A stretch of DNA of 64,000 nt, taken from Armatimonadota bacterium. Its GTDB lineage: Bacteria; Sysuimicrobiota; Sysuimicrobiia; Sysuimicrobiales; Humicultoraceae. Positions 51,736 through 61,587 of this stretch are shown piece by piece. The position numbers were made by a program, and so were the translations under genes. The stretch covers positions 2,687,906 to 2,751,905 of the forward strand of contig JAVKHP010000001.1 in NCBI GenBank assembly GCA_031459855.1. Reading direction: 5' to 3'. Below the pieces are notes generated by a model that worked only from the letters and a program-made list of their open reading frames with translations, did not search any database and was not told the DNA's origin. Position 1 is the first letter of the stretch. Each line of letters starts with the position of its first letter.

Positions 51736-52041
51736 TTACGCGGGCAGCGGGGAGAGCCAATACGTCTGGGCGGCGACCAGGAGCTCGGCCGGATCGGGCC
51801 GGAGGGCTTTGCGCTCCGGTGATGCGTAGTAGGCCGCGTCGGCCTCCTCGAACGAGCCGGGACCGCGGTACGAGAGGATCCAGACGAACCGGTGCTGGTC
51901 GGGGATGGTCCACGCGCCCTCGATGACGAACCCGTACCGTTCCCGAAGCGGCCGGACTCCCGCCCTCCACCGTGCGACGAACTCGCCGAGTGCGCCCTCG
52001 GCGACGGTGTAGATGCGGAGTTGCGCCGACCGCTCGCTCAT
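51736..52041 (-). CDS. NIPSNAP-family alpha/beta-barrel protein
   Basis: 101 residues: QLRIYTVAEGALGEFVARWRAGVRPLRERYGF and RFVWILSYRGPGSFEEADAAYYASPER match NIPSNAP dimeric barrel proteins. Function is unknown. ATG at 52041 has no clear ribosome site; GTG/ATG codons upstream would add a Cys-rich lead that seems unlikely. It lies upstream of the thiamine operon on the same strand. Confidence 0.75.
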   Translation of the reverse strand: MSERSAQLRIYTVAEGALGEFVARWRAGVRPLRERYGFVIEGAWTIPDQHRFVWILSYRGPGSFEEADAAYYASPERKALRPDPAELLVAAQTYWLSPLPA

Positions 52042-52098
52042 CGAGCCGTGCTGCACGCTGCACAGATTGCCCGCGAATCTGCAGGCGCCATCGCCCAT

Positions 52099-52323
52099 AC
52101 CCGCCGGTCACTGCCTGCGGCCGCAGCAGCCACACAGAGTGGCCGCGCCTCCACAGGCCCCATCGAGAACCCTGGCGCCCGTTGGCCCTCGACGCCCTGT
52201 ACGCGGCCCTCCCGGGCGAGTCCTGCTGCTGAGGACGCGTGACGGGGCTACGTGGAAGCCGTAGACGCCTGGCACAGCGGTGTCGACCGCGGCACGCCGC
52301 CCTGCAGTTGGTGGTGGTGCTGC
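52099..52323. other. Intergenic, no gene seen
   Basis: GC-rich sequence between the NIPSNAP gene and the AIR-synthase-like stop. No RNA or coding feature was recognised. Confidence 0.4.
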
Positions 52324-53304
52324 TTAGCCCTCCAGCACGCGCCACAACTCGTCCCGCTCAAGGGGCGCCAGTGCACTGGTCTGCCCCGCCCGCACGACCT
52401 CCCGGGGCCCCGCGGTGAGCTGACCGATGACGGCCGCCGGAATCCCTGCGTCGGCCAGCGCGGCCAGCAGCGGCCGGGGATCGGCAGTCGCCATGAGCAT
52501 GGCGCCGCTCCCGATCAGCCCCAGCGGGTCGATGCCCAGGACTCCACACACCGCGCGGGTCTCCTGCGCCACCGGCACGGCGTCGGCGTCCAGGCGGACA
52601 CCGCATCCGGACGCTTCGGCGAGCTCCCAGGTCCCCGTGAGGACGCCGCCCTCGGTGACGTCGTGCATCGCCGAAACGCCGGCCCGGGCGCCGATACGGC
52701 CCTCGGGCACGACGCTGATCCGGTCGATGAACCCGCGCGCCCGCGCCAGGGTCGCCTCGTCCACCTGCGCGCGCAGCTGCGCGCCCAGGTCTTCTGCGAG
52801 GATCGCCGTGCCCTCGATCCCCGCGCCTTTGGTGAGGACCAACCAGTCGCCCGGCCGCCCGCCCCCAGACGACACGAACCCGTCGCGTGGCGCCCGGCCG
52901 ATGGCCGCCGTGACCACCAGTGGTCGGTCGATGCCCGCCGTGACTTCCGTGTGCCCGCCCACGATCTCGACGCCCACGCTGCGGGCGGCCTGCCCGGCGT
53001 CGTGCATCAGGCGGTCCAGGTCGTCCTCGCTCGCTGCCTGCGGCAGCAGGAGCGTCAGCAGCACAGCCACGGGCTCGGCACCCGTCGCCGCCACGTCGTT
53101 GCACGCCACGTGGACCGCCAGCCGCCCCAGGTGCGCGGAGGCGCCCGTGATCGGATCGCAGGTGACCACGCAGGCCGCGGGACCGAAGTCCAGGACCGCG
53201 CAGTCCTCGCCGACGGCGGCGTGGACGAGCACGTCCGGCCGGCGTCCCAGGTGCGGGAACACGCACTGGCGCAGCGCCAGCGGCGAGAGCTTACCGACCC
53301 GCAT
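52324..53304 (-). CDS. AIR-synthase-related (HypE-like) protein
   Basis: 326 residues of the PurM/HypE/SelD ATP-binding fold. GEDCAVLDF, CDPITGASAHLGRLAVHVACNDVAATGAEPV and SAMHDVTEGGVLTGTWELAEAS are the metal/ATP motifs and helix interface. HypE ends with a catalytic Cys; this protein ends WRVLEG without one, and no SelD Cys/Sec loop is present. So it is an AIR-synthase family member of unknown reaction. ATG at 53304 follows AGGTGA. It is divergent from the RAM-domain gene. Confidence 0.82.
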   Translation of the reverse strand: MRVGKLSPLALRQCVFPHLGRRPDVLVHAAVGEDCAVLDFGPAACVVTCDPITGASAHLGRLAVHVACNDVAATGAEPVAVLLTLLLPQAASEDDLDRLMHDAGQAARSVGVEIVGGHTEVTAGIDRPLVVTAAIGRAPRDGFVSSGGGRPGDWLVLTKGAGIEGTAILAEDLGAQLRAQVDEATLARARGFIDRISVVPEGRIGARAGVSAMHDVTEGGVLTGTWELAEASGCGVRLDADAVPVAQETRAVCGVLGIDPLGLIGSGAMLMATADPRPLLAALADAGIPAAVIGQLTAGPREVVRAGQTSALAPLERDELWRVLEG

Positions 53305-53464
53305 GCGCGTCACCTGGCCGCTACCGGGTCGGGCGCTCCAGGGCAGCGTGCCCGTCCCGGGCGCATGCCGCAAGGCCTGGCCCGGGAGTGCGGTGCGGGG
53401 GGCCGGCCGACGCCAGGGCGGGCGAGAGGAACCTGCGCCGCGACACCGAAGCCCACCTCGGCGG

Positions 53465-53698
53465 ATGAGCGAGACGGCGTACATCCTGATCCGGCTCGAC
53501 CGCAGCACCCCCGCCGAAGTGGCCAGACGGGTCCGGCGCGTGCCGGGCGTGACCGAGGCCGCGGTGACCATGGGCGAGGTGGACGTGCTGGCGATCGCCC
53601 GCGGCGACACCACCAAGGGCCTGGCAGAGATCAGCCACCAGATCCAGGCCATCGAGGGCGTGAAGAGCGTCTCGGTCTGCGTCGTCGTCCGCCCGTAG
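53465..53698 (+). CDS. Stand-alone AsnC/Lrp RAM-domain protein
   Basis: 77 residues: TAYILIRLDRSTPAEVARRVRRVPGV, then EVDVLAIARGDTTKGLAEI and IEGVKSVSVCVVV. This is the ligand-binding RAM domain without a DNA-binding helix-turn-helix. Family members bind amino acids or metals and may act as stand-alone sensors. ATG at 53465 has only a weak site. Divergent from the AIR-synthase-like gene. Confidence 0.78.
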   Translation: MSETAYILIRLDRSTPAEVARRVRRVPGVTEAAVTMGEVDVLAIARGDTTKGLAEISHQIQAIEGVKSVSVCVVVRP

Positions 53699-53926
53699 CC
53701 AGACGCGGACGGGTCGTCGGGCGATCCGTGGCGCCACCGGCGTGGTCGTGGCGCGTCGGCGCGTGCCAGCGCCACCGCGACCTTCGGGGCACCGCACGTG
53801 GGCTTCGTGGTTCGACCCCTCGACACGCACGAGTCCTACTACCATCGCGCTCTTCGGAACGGCCGCGCGGTCTTCGCGCTCGCGTGCAGGGGATACGAGC
53901 ACCGGCTGCCGCGCACCGCCGTGGGC
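53699..53926. other. Intergenic, no gene seen
   Basis: No family match on either strand. A plus-strand open frame starting at GTG 53798 has no stop before running into the antisense of the next gene and is not supported. Confidence 0.4.
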
Positions 53927-54865
53927 CTAGACGGGCACGCGGGGGGTGATACCGACCATCGCGCGGAGCAGGCGGTGGCTGACCTCCAGCGCCCGCAGGC
54001 CGTCCTCGCCCGTGACCCGCGGGCGCTCCTCGCCCCGGACGCAGGCCACGAAGTGCGCCAGCTCGGCGCGCAGGGGCTCCTCGCCGTCCAGCGCCAGGCG
54101 CTGCTGCTCCCCGGAGAAGTGCCGAATGCTCAAGGTCTCGCGCAGGAAGTCCAGGTGCACCGCGCGGTCGGCGGTGGTGATCTCCATCTCCACGGCCTTC
54201 ACCGCCGAGACGCGGCTGGCGGTGAGCGTGATCCGGCAGCCGCTGGCCGTCACCAGGTGGGCGACGGCCAGGTCCTCGTGGCTGTTGTGGACGCACACGC
54301 CGACACCCGTCACGTCGACCACGCGGCCGGGCGCCAGCGCCAGCACGATGTCGATGTCGTGGATCATCAGGTCCAGCACCACGCCCACGTCCATGACACG
54401 ATGGGGATCGTAGGGCCGCACCCGTCGCGCCTGGATGAGCAGCGGCTCCCGCGCCAGCGCGGGCAGACGCTGGACGGCCGGCTTGAAGCGCTCCACGTGC
54501 CCGACCAGCATGACGACGCCCCGGCGCGCGGCCAGGTCGACCAGCTGCCTGGCCTCGTCGAGGGTCGCCGTCATGGGCTTCTCCACCAGCACGTGCACGC
54601 CGGCTTCGAGGAAGTCCCGGGTAATGGCGTAGTGCAGGCCCGTGGGCACCGCGACGCTCACGGCGTCCACCTGGCCGAGCAACGCCAGGTGATCGGTGTA
54701 CCCTGCTGTGCCATGGCGCACCGCGGCAGCTTGCGCCTCCCGCGCGTCGCGGTCGACGACGCCCACCAGGCGGACGCCGGGCAGCGAGGCGAACACCCGG
54801 GCGTGGTGCCGTCCCCACTGCCCCAGCCCCACCACGCCCACGCGCACGGGCGTCGGGGCGCTCAT
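53927..54865 (-). CDS. Gfo/Idh/MocA-family oxidoreductase
   Basis: 312 residues. VRVGVVGLGQWGRHHARVFA is the NAD-binding loop, VEKPMTATLDEARQLVDLA holds the EKP motif, and MIHDIDIVLAL the catalytic His region. With the overlapping DegT aminotransferase (ATGA) it resembles WbpB/WbpE-type pairs that make 3-amino sugar nucleotides. The sugar substrate is inference. Confidence 0.85.
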   Translation of the reverse strand: MSAPTPVRVGVVGLGQWGRHHARVFASLPGVRLVGVVDRDAREAQAAAVRHGTAGYTDHLALLGQVDAVSVAVPTGLHYAITRDFLEAGVHVLVEKPMTATLDEARQLVDLAARRGVVMLVGHVERFKPAVQRLPALAREPLLIQARRVRPYDPHRVMDVGVVLDLMIHDIDIVLALAPGRVVDVTGVGVCVHNSHEDLAVAHLVTASGCRITLTASRVSAVKAVEMEITTADRAVHLDFLRETLSIRHFSGEQQRLALDGEEPLRAELAHFVACVRGEERPRVTGEDGLRALEVSHRLLRAMVGITPRVPV

Positions 54866-55977
54866 CCCGCGCCCCCCGCAAACGCCCGCACGGCGGCCAC
54901 GATGGTGCCCAGGTCGTCTGCGGACAGGCCGGGATGGACGGGCAGCGACAGGACCTCCTGGGTCAGCCGGTGGGCATGCGGGAACGTGCCGCCGAATCCC
55001 CGCCGGCGGTAGGCGGGCGTGTCGGGGATGAGCCGGGGATAGTAGACCCGCGTCTCCACGCCGGCCGCGGCCAGGTGGTGCGCCAGCGCGTCACGCACCC
55101 CGGGCACCTGCACCGTGTACTGGTGGTAGACGTGATGAAAGCCGGCGGGCTCGACGGGCACCCGCAGCCAGCTCAGGTCGGCGAGCCCGTCGTGCAGGCG
55201 CCGCGCGTTGGCCCGCCGCACGGCGTTGCGCGCCTCGAGGTGGCGCAACTGCACGAGCCCGATCGCCGCCGCCATCTCGGTCATGCGGAAGTTGTACCCG
55301 ACCACCTCGTAGGTGTACTCCTGCTCGCCCCTCGGGTCGACCAGGAGGCGGGCCCGCCGGGCCACGTCCGCGTCGCGCACCAGCAGCATGCCGCCCTCAC
55401 CGGTCGTCATGTTCTTCGTGGGGTAGAAGCTGAAGATCGCGGCGTCCCCGAACGTGCCGACGCGGCGCCCGCCCACGGCCGCGCCGTGGGCCTGGGCGCA
55501 GTCCTCCACCAGGAACGCCCCGTAGCGCGCCGCGAGGTCGGCGAACGCCGGCGCGTCGGCCGGGAGCCCGTAGAGGTGCACGATCAGGATGGCCCGGATG
55601 CGGCCGCGGCGCAGCAGGGGCTCGACGGCATTGGGATCGAGGTTGCCCGTGGCAGGATCCACGTCGGCGAACACGGGCTCGGCCCCCACGTGGAGCACCG
55701 CGTGGCTGGTCGCGCCAAACGACAACGGCGTCGTCACCACCCGGTCGCCCGGCCCGACACCGAGCGCCGCCAGCGCGACGTGCAGCGCCGCGCTGCCCGA
55801 CGACGTCGCGACGGCGTAGGGCGCGCCCACGTACCGGGCAAACGCCTCCTCGAAGGCGGCCACACGCCGGCCCGCCACCAGTAGCCCCGACCGCAGCACC
55901 TCCAGGACCTGCTGCGCCTCGTCCTCACCGATCTGCGGTCGAGCGATGGGGATCGCCGCCGCGGCCCGCGCGGTCAT
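54862..55977 (-). CDS. DegT/DnrJ/EryC1-family aminotransferase
   Basis: 371-residue sugar aminotransferase. ATSSGSAALHVALAALGVGPGD, VEDCAQAHGA (PLP Asp) and FSFYPTKNMTTGEGGM (PLP Lys) are the family motifs. YNFRMTEMAAAIGL follows. ATG at 55977 has GAGGAG upstream. It forms a two-gene unit with the Gfo/Idh gene; further polysaccharide genes are not seen nearby. Confidence 0.88.
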   Translation of the reverse strand: MTARAAAAIPIARPQIGEDEAQQVLEVLRSGLLVAGRRVAAFEEAFARYVGAPYAVATSSGSAALHVALAALGVGPGDRVVTTPLSFGATSHAVLHVGAEPVFADVDPATGNLDPNAVEPLLRRGRIRAILIVHLYGLPADAPAFADLAARYGAFLVEDCAQAHGAAVGGRRVGTFGDAAIFSFYPTKNMTTGEGGMLLVRDADVARRARLLVDPRGEQEYTYEVVGYNFRMTEMAAAIGLVQLRHLEARNAVRRANARRLHDGLADLSWLRVPVEPAGFHHVYHQYTVQVPGVRDALAHHLAAAGVETRVYYPRLIPDTPAYRRRGFGGTFPHAHRLTQEVLSLPVHPGLSADDLGTIVAAVRAFAGGAG

Positions 55978-56115
55978 GGTCTGCTCCTCGCCGGGGTCGA
56001 TGGCGATACGCCCATCTCCTGTACTAGTGTCCGGGCGCACCGCACCGCGTTCTCCTCCCCGACGTCCCCGGAGCCTCGCCCCACCGGGCGCCACTCCGGG
56101 CGCGGCGCGTGGGTC

Positions 56116-56559
56116 CTACGCGCGGCCGGACTCGGCGGCGGCCTTCAATGCCGCCAGCATGCTCTCGCAGTTCTTGCGCATGAGGACCCGGACGAGCCCC
56201 GCGAGCAACGCGCCGGCCAGGGGGATCTCGATCTCGTAGTCCACCACCAGACGGGTCCGCGTGCCCTCCGGCGTGGCCTCGAACGTCCACGTGCCGGCGT
56301 AGTGCGCAAAGTCACCCGACCGCTGGCGGAACGTGCAGACGCCACGCGCGTCGTCCCACTCGTCCTCCTCGATCCACCGGATCTTGCGCCCCTGGACGCG
56401 GCCCACCCACTGGGTCACGGTGGCGCCCGGCCGGCGCTCGAGCACCGTGACGCTCTCGAGGTCGGGCATGAACTCGGGAAACCGTTCGACGTCCTGGGCC
56501 AGGGCGTAGACGCGGTCACGCGGGGCCCGGATCAGGACCGACGCCTCAACACGGGCCAC
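56116..56559 (-). CDS. SRPBCC/COQ10-like polyketide cyclase family protein
   Basis: 147 residues of the START/SRPBCC helix-grip fold. VEASVLIRAPRDRVYALAQDVERFPEFMPDLE is the N-terminal signature, and the long C-terminal helix (LLAGLVRVLMRKNCESMLAALKAAAE) closes the cavity. It probably binds a hydrophobic ligand. GTG at 56559 has GGAGGG upstream and a strong TTGACA/TATAGT promoter ahead. Confidence 0.85.
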   Translation of the reverse strand: MARVEASVLIRAPRDRVYALAQDVERFPEFMPDLESVTVLERRPGATVTQWVGRVQGRKIRWIEEDEWDDARGVCTFRQRSGDFAHYAGTWTFEATPEGTRTRLVVDYEIEIPLAGALLAGLVRVLMRKNCESMLAALKAAAESGRA

Positions 56560-56589
56560 ACGAGCCCTCCGGTGCGCACATCGTTCTTG

Positions 56590-56618
56590 ACTATACCGAC
56601 GCCCTCAGGGGGTGTCAA
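56590..56618 (-). promoter_or_regulatory. Promoter of the SRPBCC gene
   Basis: TTGACA (56618-56613), a 17-base spacer and TATAGT (56595-56590) on the minus strand. It overlaps the end of trmI. Confidence 0.75.
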
Positions 56619-57510
56619 CGCACGCGCACGCCGGGTGCATACTCGTCGGGTGCATACTCCTCGGGTTCGTAGTCGTCGGGTGCGTACTCCTCGGATCCGC
56701 ACCCGTCGGGTCGGCCTGCTTCGCCTCCGGCGCCGGCATGCCCGCTCCCGTGCCCAGGCGACGGCCGACCACGAGAAAGCCGGTGTGCGCCACCATGCGG
56801 TGCACCGGCCGGACCGCCGCCCCGTCCACGTGCCAGGGCCGGACGAGGGTCTCCTGCGCCTCGACGCGCACGAAGCCCCCGGCCCGCAGAGCTTCCACCG
56901 TCTGCTGGACCTGCACGGTGCTGGGGACGTATGCAAGGAAGATGCCCCCCGGCGGCAGCGCGTCGCGGGCAGCTGCGACGACCCGCCACGGCTCGGGCAG
57001 ATCCAGCAGCACCCGATCCACGGGCGCGTCGGGAATTCCCGTGGTGACGTCGTGGAGGCGCAGGGCGACCTGCGGCGCGTCGCCGAGGAACCGGCGGATG
57101 TTGCGCTCGGCCGTGCGCAGGAACTCAGGGCGCACCTCGTAGGAGAACACCCGCCCCGTGGGCCCCACGGCCCGCGCCAGCGTCATGGTCAACGCGCCCG
57201 AGCCGGTGCCGGCTTCGGCCACGCGCACGCCGGGGTACACGTCGGCCAGGAGCAGGATGAGCCCCAGGTCCTTCGGGTAGATGACCTGCGCGCCCCGCGG
57301 CATGGCCAAAATGTACTCGGCCAGGGTGGGACGCAGGGCCAGCAGCCGTTCCCCGCGCGAGGTGTGCACGACGCTGGCGTCCGGCTGCCCCAGGAGGTCG
57401 TCATGGCGCACCACGCCGCCGCGCAGGTCGTAGACGCCGCCGGGCTCCAGCCACACCAGGTAGACGCGCTGCTTGCGGTCGACCAGCAGCACGGGCTCGC
57501 CGGCGCCCAA
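56605..57510 (-). CDS. trmI: tRNA (adenine58-N1)-methyltransferase TrmI
   Basis: 301 residues. The N-terminal GEPVLLVDRKQRVYLV barrel is followed by the SAM site VAEAGTGSGALTMTLARAVG and LLDLPEPWRVV. It methylates A58 in the T loop, which helps thermal stability of tRNA. The C terminus has five tandem 15-base units encoding Pro/Thr/His/Met repeats. TTG at 57510 or GTG at 57492 may be the start. It lies after the B12 mutase genes. Confidence 0.88.
   Translation of the reverse strand: MGAGEPVLLVDRKQRVYLVWLEPGGVYDLRGGVVRHDDLLGQPDASVVHTSRGERLLALRPTLAEYILAMPRGAQVIYPKDLGLILLLADVYPGVRVAEAGTGSGALTMTLARAVGPTGRVFSYEVRPEFLRTAERNIRRFLGDAPQVALRLHDVTTGIPDAPVDRVLLDLPEPWRVVAAARDALPPGGIFLAYVPSTVQVQQTVEALRAGGFVRVEAQETLVRPWHVDGAAVRPVHRMVAHTGFLVVGRRLGTGAGMPAPEAKQADPTGADPRSTHPTTTNPRSMHPTSMHPACACVDTP
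56632..56706. repeat. 15-base tandem repeat at the trmI 3' end
   Basis: Five imperfect copies of a unit like cgggtgcatactcct. On the minus strand they encode degenerate pentapeptides (ADPRS, THPTT, TNPRS, MHPTS, MHPAC). The unit is a multiple of three, so copy-number changes would keep the frame. Confidence 0.75.
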
Positions 57511-57524
57511 CGGTCCGGTCCGGC

Positions 57525-57935
57525 TCAGACCGTCACCCCGCGCGGCCTGACGTTCTCCTGCACCCAGCGCACGATCTCGGCCAGGGAAGTGCCCGGGAGG
57601 AAGACCTTGCGGATCCCGGCGGCCTCCAGCCCGGGGATGTCGTCCTCGGGGATGATGCCGCCGCCGAACACCACGATGTCGTCGGCGCCGGCCTCGCGCA
57701 GCAGCTGGACAACCCGCGGGAAGAGCACGTTGTGGGCGCCGGAGAGGATCGACAGGCCCACGGCGTCCACGTCCTCCTGGATCGCCGCGCTGGCGATCAT
57801 CTCCGGCGTCTGGTGCAGCCCGGTGTAGATCACCTCGACGCCCGCGTCCCGCAGCGCCCGCGCGACCACCTTGATGCCGCGGTCGTGCCCGTCGAGCCCG
57901 GGTTTGGCCAGCAGGATGCGCAACGGCCGTGCCAT
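57525..57935 (-). CDS. B12-binding subunit of an acyl-CoA mutase
   Basis: 136 residues: [32 protein letters not shown], with [14 protein letters not shown] and VFGGGIIP forming the cobalamin DxHxxG, SxL and GG motifs. This is the small subunit of methylmalonyl-CoA mutase or isobutyryl-CoA mutase. ATG at 57935 (or the adjoining GTG at 57938) has no ribosome site; the promoter just upstream suggests a leaderless message. Confidence 0.92.
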   Translation of the reverse strand: MARPLRILLAKPGLDGHDRGIKVVARALRDAGVEVIYTGLHQTPEMIASAAIQEDVDAVGLSILSGAHNVLFPRVVQLLREAGADDIVVFGGGIIPEDDIPGLEAAGIRKVFLPGTSLAEIVRWVQENVRPRGVTV

Positions 57936-57944
57936 CACCGAGTC

Positions 57945-57973
57945 ATGATACGCACGGGTGCCGGCGGGGTCAA
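57945..57973 (-). promoter_or_regulatory. Promoter placing the mutase small-subunit start at about +1
   Basis: TTGACC (57973-57968), a 17-base spacer and TATCAT (57950-57945). GTG/ATG at 57938/57935 lies six to nine bases past the -10. Confidence 0.55.
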
Positions 57974-58011
57974 ACGGGCGCCCTCGGGCCTGCGGCGACC
58001 CCGGGGATCCC

Positions 58012-59592
58012 TCAGATGACGACCGGCTCGCGGTACTCGCCGTAGACCTCGCGCAGCACGCCGCAGATCTCCCCGAGCGTCGCGTAGGCGCGCACGCACT
58101 CGAGGATGTGCTCCATGGTGTTGTCGTTCCCCGCGGCCGCCCGGCGGAGCGCCTCCAGCCGCCGCGCCACCTGGGTGTTGTCGCGCTCGGCGCGCACACG
58201 CCGGGTCCGCTCGATCTGCCGGCGTTCCACCTCCGGGGGAATGCGCAGGATGGGGATGGGACGCTCCTCGGGCACGACGAACTCGTTGACCCCGACGATG
58301 ATCCGTTCCTTGCGCTCCACCTGCTGCTGGAAGCGGAACGCCGCGTCGGCGATCTCCCGCTGCGGGTAGCCGGCCTCCACCGCCGCCACCATCCCGCCCA
58401 TGGCGTCGATGCGCTCGATGTACGCCCAGGCGGCCTCTTCCAGCTGGTTGGTGAGCGCCTCGACGAAGTAGGCCCCGCCCAGGGGATCGACCGTGCTGGC
58501 CACGCCGGTCTCGTAGGCGATGATCTGCTGGGTGCGCAGCGCCACCATCACCGCCTCCTCGGTGGGCAGCGCGTACGTCTCGTCCATGGAGTTGGTGTGC
58601 AGCGACTGGGTCCCGCCCAACACCGCGGCCAGGGCCTGCAGCGCCACCCGCGCCACGTTGTTGAGGGGCTGCTGGGCCGTGAGCGAGACGCCGGCGGTCT
58701 GGGCGTGGGTGCGCAACCACCACGACCGCGGGTTTTGGGCCCCGAAGCGCTCCCGCATGATCCTGGCCCACATGCGCCGCGCCGCACGGAACTTGGCGAT
58801 CTCCTCGAAGAAGTCGCTGTGGACGTCGAAGAAGAAGGACAGCCGCGGCGCGAAGGCGTCGACGTCCAGCCCCGCGGCCAGGCCCAGCTTCACGTACTCA
58901 ATGCCGTCGGCCAGCGTGAAGGCCAGCTCCTGCACGGCCGTGGCGCCGGCCTCGCGGATGTGGTAGCCGGAGACGCTCACCACGTTCCACTGGGGCAGGT
59001 GCCGCGTGCCGAAGACCAGCATGTCCGCCACCAGGCGCAGGGCCGGCCGGGGCGGGACGATCCACTCCTTCTGGGCGATGTACTCCTTGAGGATGTCGGT
59101 CTGGGTGGTGCCCCGCAGGCGGTCGGGCGGCACACCCTGACGCTCGGCCACGGCGACGTACATGGCGAGCAGCACGTTGGCCGGCGCGTTGATGGTCATG
59201 GAGGTGCTGACCCGGTCGAGCGGGATGCCCTGGAACAGGATCTCCATGTCGGCCAGCGAGTCGACGGCCACGCCCTCGCGGCCCACCTCGCCCTGGGCCC
59301 GCGGATGGTCGGAGTCGTACCCCATCAGCGTGGGCATGTCGAAGGCCACCGACAGCCCGGTCTGCCCCTGGGCCAGCAGGTAGTGGAAGCGCCGGTTGGT
59401 GTCCTCGGCGGTGCCGAACCCGGCGAACTGGCGCATCGTCCACAGCTTCCCGCGGTACATGGTGGCGTGGATGCCGCGGGTGAACGGATACGCTCCCGGA
59501 CGGCCCAGGTCGACCTCCGGCGACCACCCCGCCAGGTCCTCGGGACCGTAGACCTCCTTCACCGGAATGCCCGACAGCGTCTCGTAGCGCAT
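58012..59592 (-). CDS. Methylmalonyl-CoA mutase family, large subunit
   Basis: 526-residue substrate-binding TIM-barrel subunit. [45 protein letters not shown] and [23 protein letters not shown] are family motifs. Both methylmalonyl-CoA and isobutyryl-CoA mutases share this pattern, so substrate is open; sequence flavour is closer to the archaeal/IcmA branch. ATG at 59592 overlaps the Fe-S gene stop by one base. The B12 subunit is separate, 76 bases downstream. Confidence 0.9.
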   Translation of the reverse strand: MRYETLSGIPVKEVYGPEDLAGWSPEVDLGRPGAYPFTRGIHATMYRGKLWTMRQFAGFGTAEDTNRRFHYLLAQGQTGLSVAFDMPTLMGYDSDHPRAQGEVGREGVAVDSLADMEILFQGIPLDRVSTSMTINAPANVLLAMYVAVAERQGVPPDRLRGTTQTDILKEYIAQKEWIVPPRPALRLVADMLVFGTRHLPQWNVVSVSGYHIREAGATAVQELAFTLADGIEYVKLGLAAGLDVDAFAPRLSFFFDVHSDFFEEIAKFRAARRMWARIMRERFGAQNPRSWWLRTHAQTAGVSLTAQQPLNNVARVALQALAAVLGGTQSLHTNSMDETYALPTEEAVMVALRTQQIIAYETGVASTVDPLGGAYFVEALTNQLEEAAWAYIERIDAMGGMVAAVEAGYPQREIADAAFRFQQQVERKERIIVGVNEFVVPEERPIPILRIPPEVERRQIERTRRVRAERDNTQVARRLEALRRAAAGNDNTMEHILECVRAYATLGEICGVLREVYGEYREPVVI

Positions 59593-61583
59593 CAGCGCTC
59601 GCCTCCGGGGCCTGCCGCGCTGCCCTCCGCGCGCAGGCTGGCGGCCAGGAGCTCGGCCACGTCGCGCGGCTGCCACCGCGCCTCGCGCGCCGCCCGGCCA
59701 TCCTCCAGCATCAGCATACAAAACGGGCAGGCGGTTGCCACCACGTCCGCCCCGGTGGCCGTGGCGTGGTCGCTGCGCACGTGGTTGACGCGCTGGCCCA
59801 CGCGGTCCTCGGTCCAGTACAACCCGCCGCCCGCCCCGCAGCAGAAGCCGCGCTCGCGGCACGCCGCCATCTCCACCACGTGCGCCCCGGGCAGGGCCCG
59901 CAGCACGCGGCGCGGCGCGTCGTACTCGCCGTTGTGCCGGCCCAGGTAGCAGGGATCGTGGAAGGTGATGCGCCCCGCAGGCGCCGTCTGCGGCCGCAGC
60001 CGTCCCGCGGCCACCAGCCGGTCCAGGAGCTGGGTGTGGTGCCAGACCTCGAACTGCCCGCCGACCTGGGGGTACTCGTGGCGCAGGGTGTTGTAGCAGT
60101 GGGGACAGACGGTGACGATCTTCTCGACGCCGTGGCGGCGCAGGGTGGCGATGTTCTGCTGGGCCAGGGTCTGGAACAGGTACTCGTTGCCCATCCGCCG
60201 CGCGGGATCGCCGGTGCACTGCTCGGCATCGCCCAGGATGGCCACGTCCAGCCCCGCCTGCGCCAGCAGGGCTACCAGCGCCCGCAGGGTCCCGTGGTTG
60301 CGCTCGTTGAGGGCCGAGGCGCACCCCACCCACAAGAGCCAGTCGGCCCGCTCCCCGTCGGCCAGGATGCGGATGCCGGTCCCCGCCGCCCAGACGGTCC
60401 GGGTGACGGCGGCGCCACGGAAGGGATGCGCGCGAGCCTCCAGGCTGCGCAGCGCATCGGCCATCGGCTCGGGCACGCGGGCCTGCTCCATCACCAGGTG
60501 GCGGCGCATGCCGACGATCTTGTCGATGTGGTCGTTGGTGGCCGGGCACTCCTCGACGCAGGCGCCGCAGGTGAGGCACTGCCAGAGGAACGCCTCGGAG
60601 AACACCTCGCCGACCAGTGCGGGCGGCGATCCCTGGCCGGTGGCGGCTGCTGCGACGCGGTGCAGCTGGCGGCGCAGGTCGGTGTGGAGGCGGCGCGGGT
60701 CGAGCTCCTTCCCGGTGCTGTGGGCCGGGCAGACCTCCACGCAGCGGCCGCACTCCATGCAGGCGAAGGCGTCCAGGTGGTCCTTCCAGGTCAGGTGCTC
60801 GACGGCCGAGACCCCCAGCACCTCCGCGCGCTCGACGTCCACGGGCTCCAGGGCACCGCGCGGGCGCGCCTTGCGCAGCAGGACGTTCGGCACCAGCGTA
60901 ATCAGGTGGAGGTGCTTGCCCTCGGGAATCCAGGTCAGGAAGACCAGGATCAGCGCCAGGTGCCCCCACCACGCGACCTCGAACACGCCGCGGACGACGC
61001 CCGGGCCGGCGCGCTGGAGGCCCTCGGCCAGCCGCGCCGAGAGCACCGCGCCGGTTGCCCACGCGGGCTGCTCGAGGGCGATCTGCCCGGCGCGGGAGGC
61101 CAGCAGGGTGACCATGATGCCGCTGATGAAGCCCAGGATCAGGTAGGCGCCCTTCTGGTCCTGTCCGGCGAGCCGCGCGGGGCGCACCACCACCCGCCAG
61201 TACAGGGCCAGCCCCACGCCGAGCAGCACCAGCACGATGAACAGGTCCTGCAGAAACGCCAGCCACGGCGACGCGCCGATCCCGGGCAGGGTCCACCCGG
61301 GACGCACCGACTCGCCCAGCGCCTGGACGATGGTGGTCAGCAGCACCAGGAAGCCCCAGAAGATGAACAGGTGCAGCACGCCCGCCAGTGGCCGGCGCAG
61401 CACCCTGCGATGGAGCAGCACGTGCACCACGAGGTCGCGCAGCCGCACCGACAGCGGCGCGAGCGGCACCGGGCCCCGGCCGAGCCGGATCAGCCGGTAG
61501 ATGCGCCACAGCTTGCGCGCGAACACGGCCCCGGCGGCCAGCGTCAGGGGCCCGACGAGGACCGCGCGCCACCACCAGGGCAT
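59592..61583 (-). CDS. Membrane Fe-S oxidoreductase (ETF-linked, HdrD/CCG type)
   Basis: 663 residues. Five or so N-terminal membrane helices (NarI-like) are followed by two 4Fe-4S motifs ([12 protein letters not shown] and [12 protein letters not shown]) and two CCG-type clusters ([11 protein letters not shown] and FCCGAGGG). Such proteins pass electrons from ETF to quinone in beta-oxidation operons. Its place between etfA and the mutase supports this. ATG at 61583 lies close behind etfA. Confidence 0.88.
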   Translation of the reverse strand: MPWWWRAVLVGPLTLAAGAVFARKLWRIYRLIRLGRGPVPLAPLSVRLRDLVVHVLLHRRVLRRPLAGVLHLFIFWGFLVLLTTIVQALGESVRPGWTLPGIGASPWLAFLQDLFIVLVLLGVGLALYWRVVVRPARLAGQDQKGAYLILGFISGIMVTLLASRAGQIALEQPAWATGAVLSARLAEGLQRAGPGVVRGVFEVAWWGHLALILVFLTWIPEGKHLHLITLVPNVLLRKARPRGALEPVDVERAEVLGVSAVEHLTWKDHLDAFACMECGRCVEVCPAHSTGKELDPRRLHTDLRRQLHRVAAAATGQGSPPALVGEVFSEAFLWQCLTCGACVEECPATNDHIDKIVGMRRHLVMEQARVPEPMADALRSLEARAHPFRGAAVTRTVWAAGTGIRILADGERADWLLWVGCASALNERNHGTLRALVALLAQAGLDVAILGDAEQCTGDPARRMGNEYLFQTLAQQNIATLRRHGVEKIVTVCPHCYNTLRHEYPQVGGQFEVWHHTQLLDRLVAAGRLRPQTAPAGRITFHDPCYLGRHNGEYDAPRRVLRALPGAHVVEMAACRERGFCCGAGGGLYWTEDRVGQRVNHVRSDHATATGADVVATACPFCMLMLEDGRAAREARWQPRDVAELLAASLRAEGSAAGPGGER

Positions 61584-61587
61584 CGCG

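Noticed and set aside
52324-53304. Selenophosphate synthetase (SelD) or HypE identity
   Set aside because: The N-terminal Cys/Sec-Gly loop of SelD and the C-terminal Cys of HypE are both absent.
53790-53830. Plus-strand gtggttcgacccc resembling a tRNA T loop, considered as tRNA-Sec near a SelD-like gene
   Set aside because: No acceptor or long variable arm folds, and the nearby protein is not SelD.
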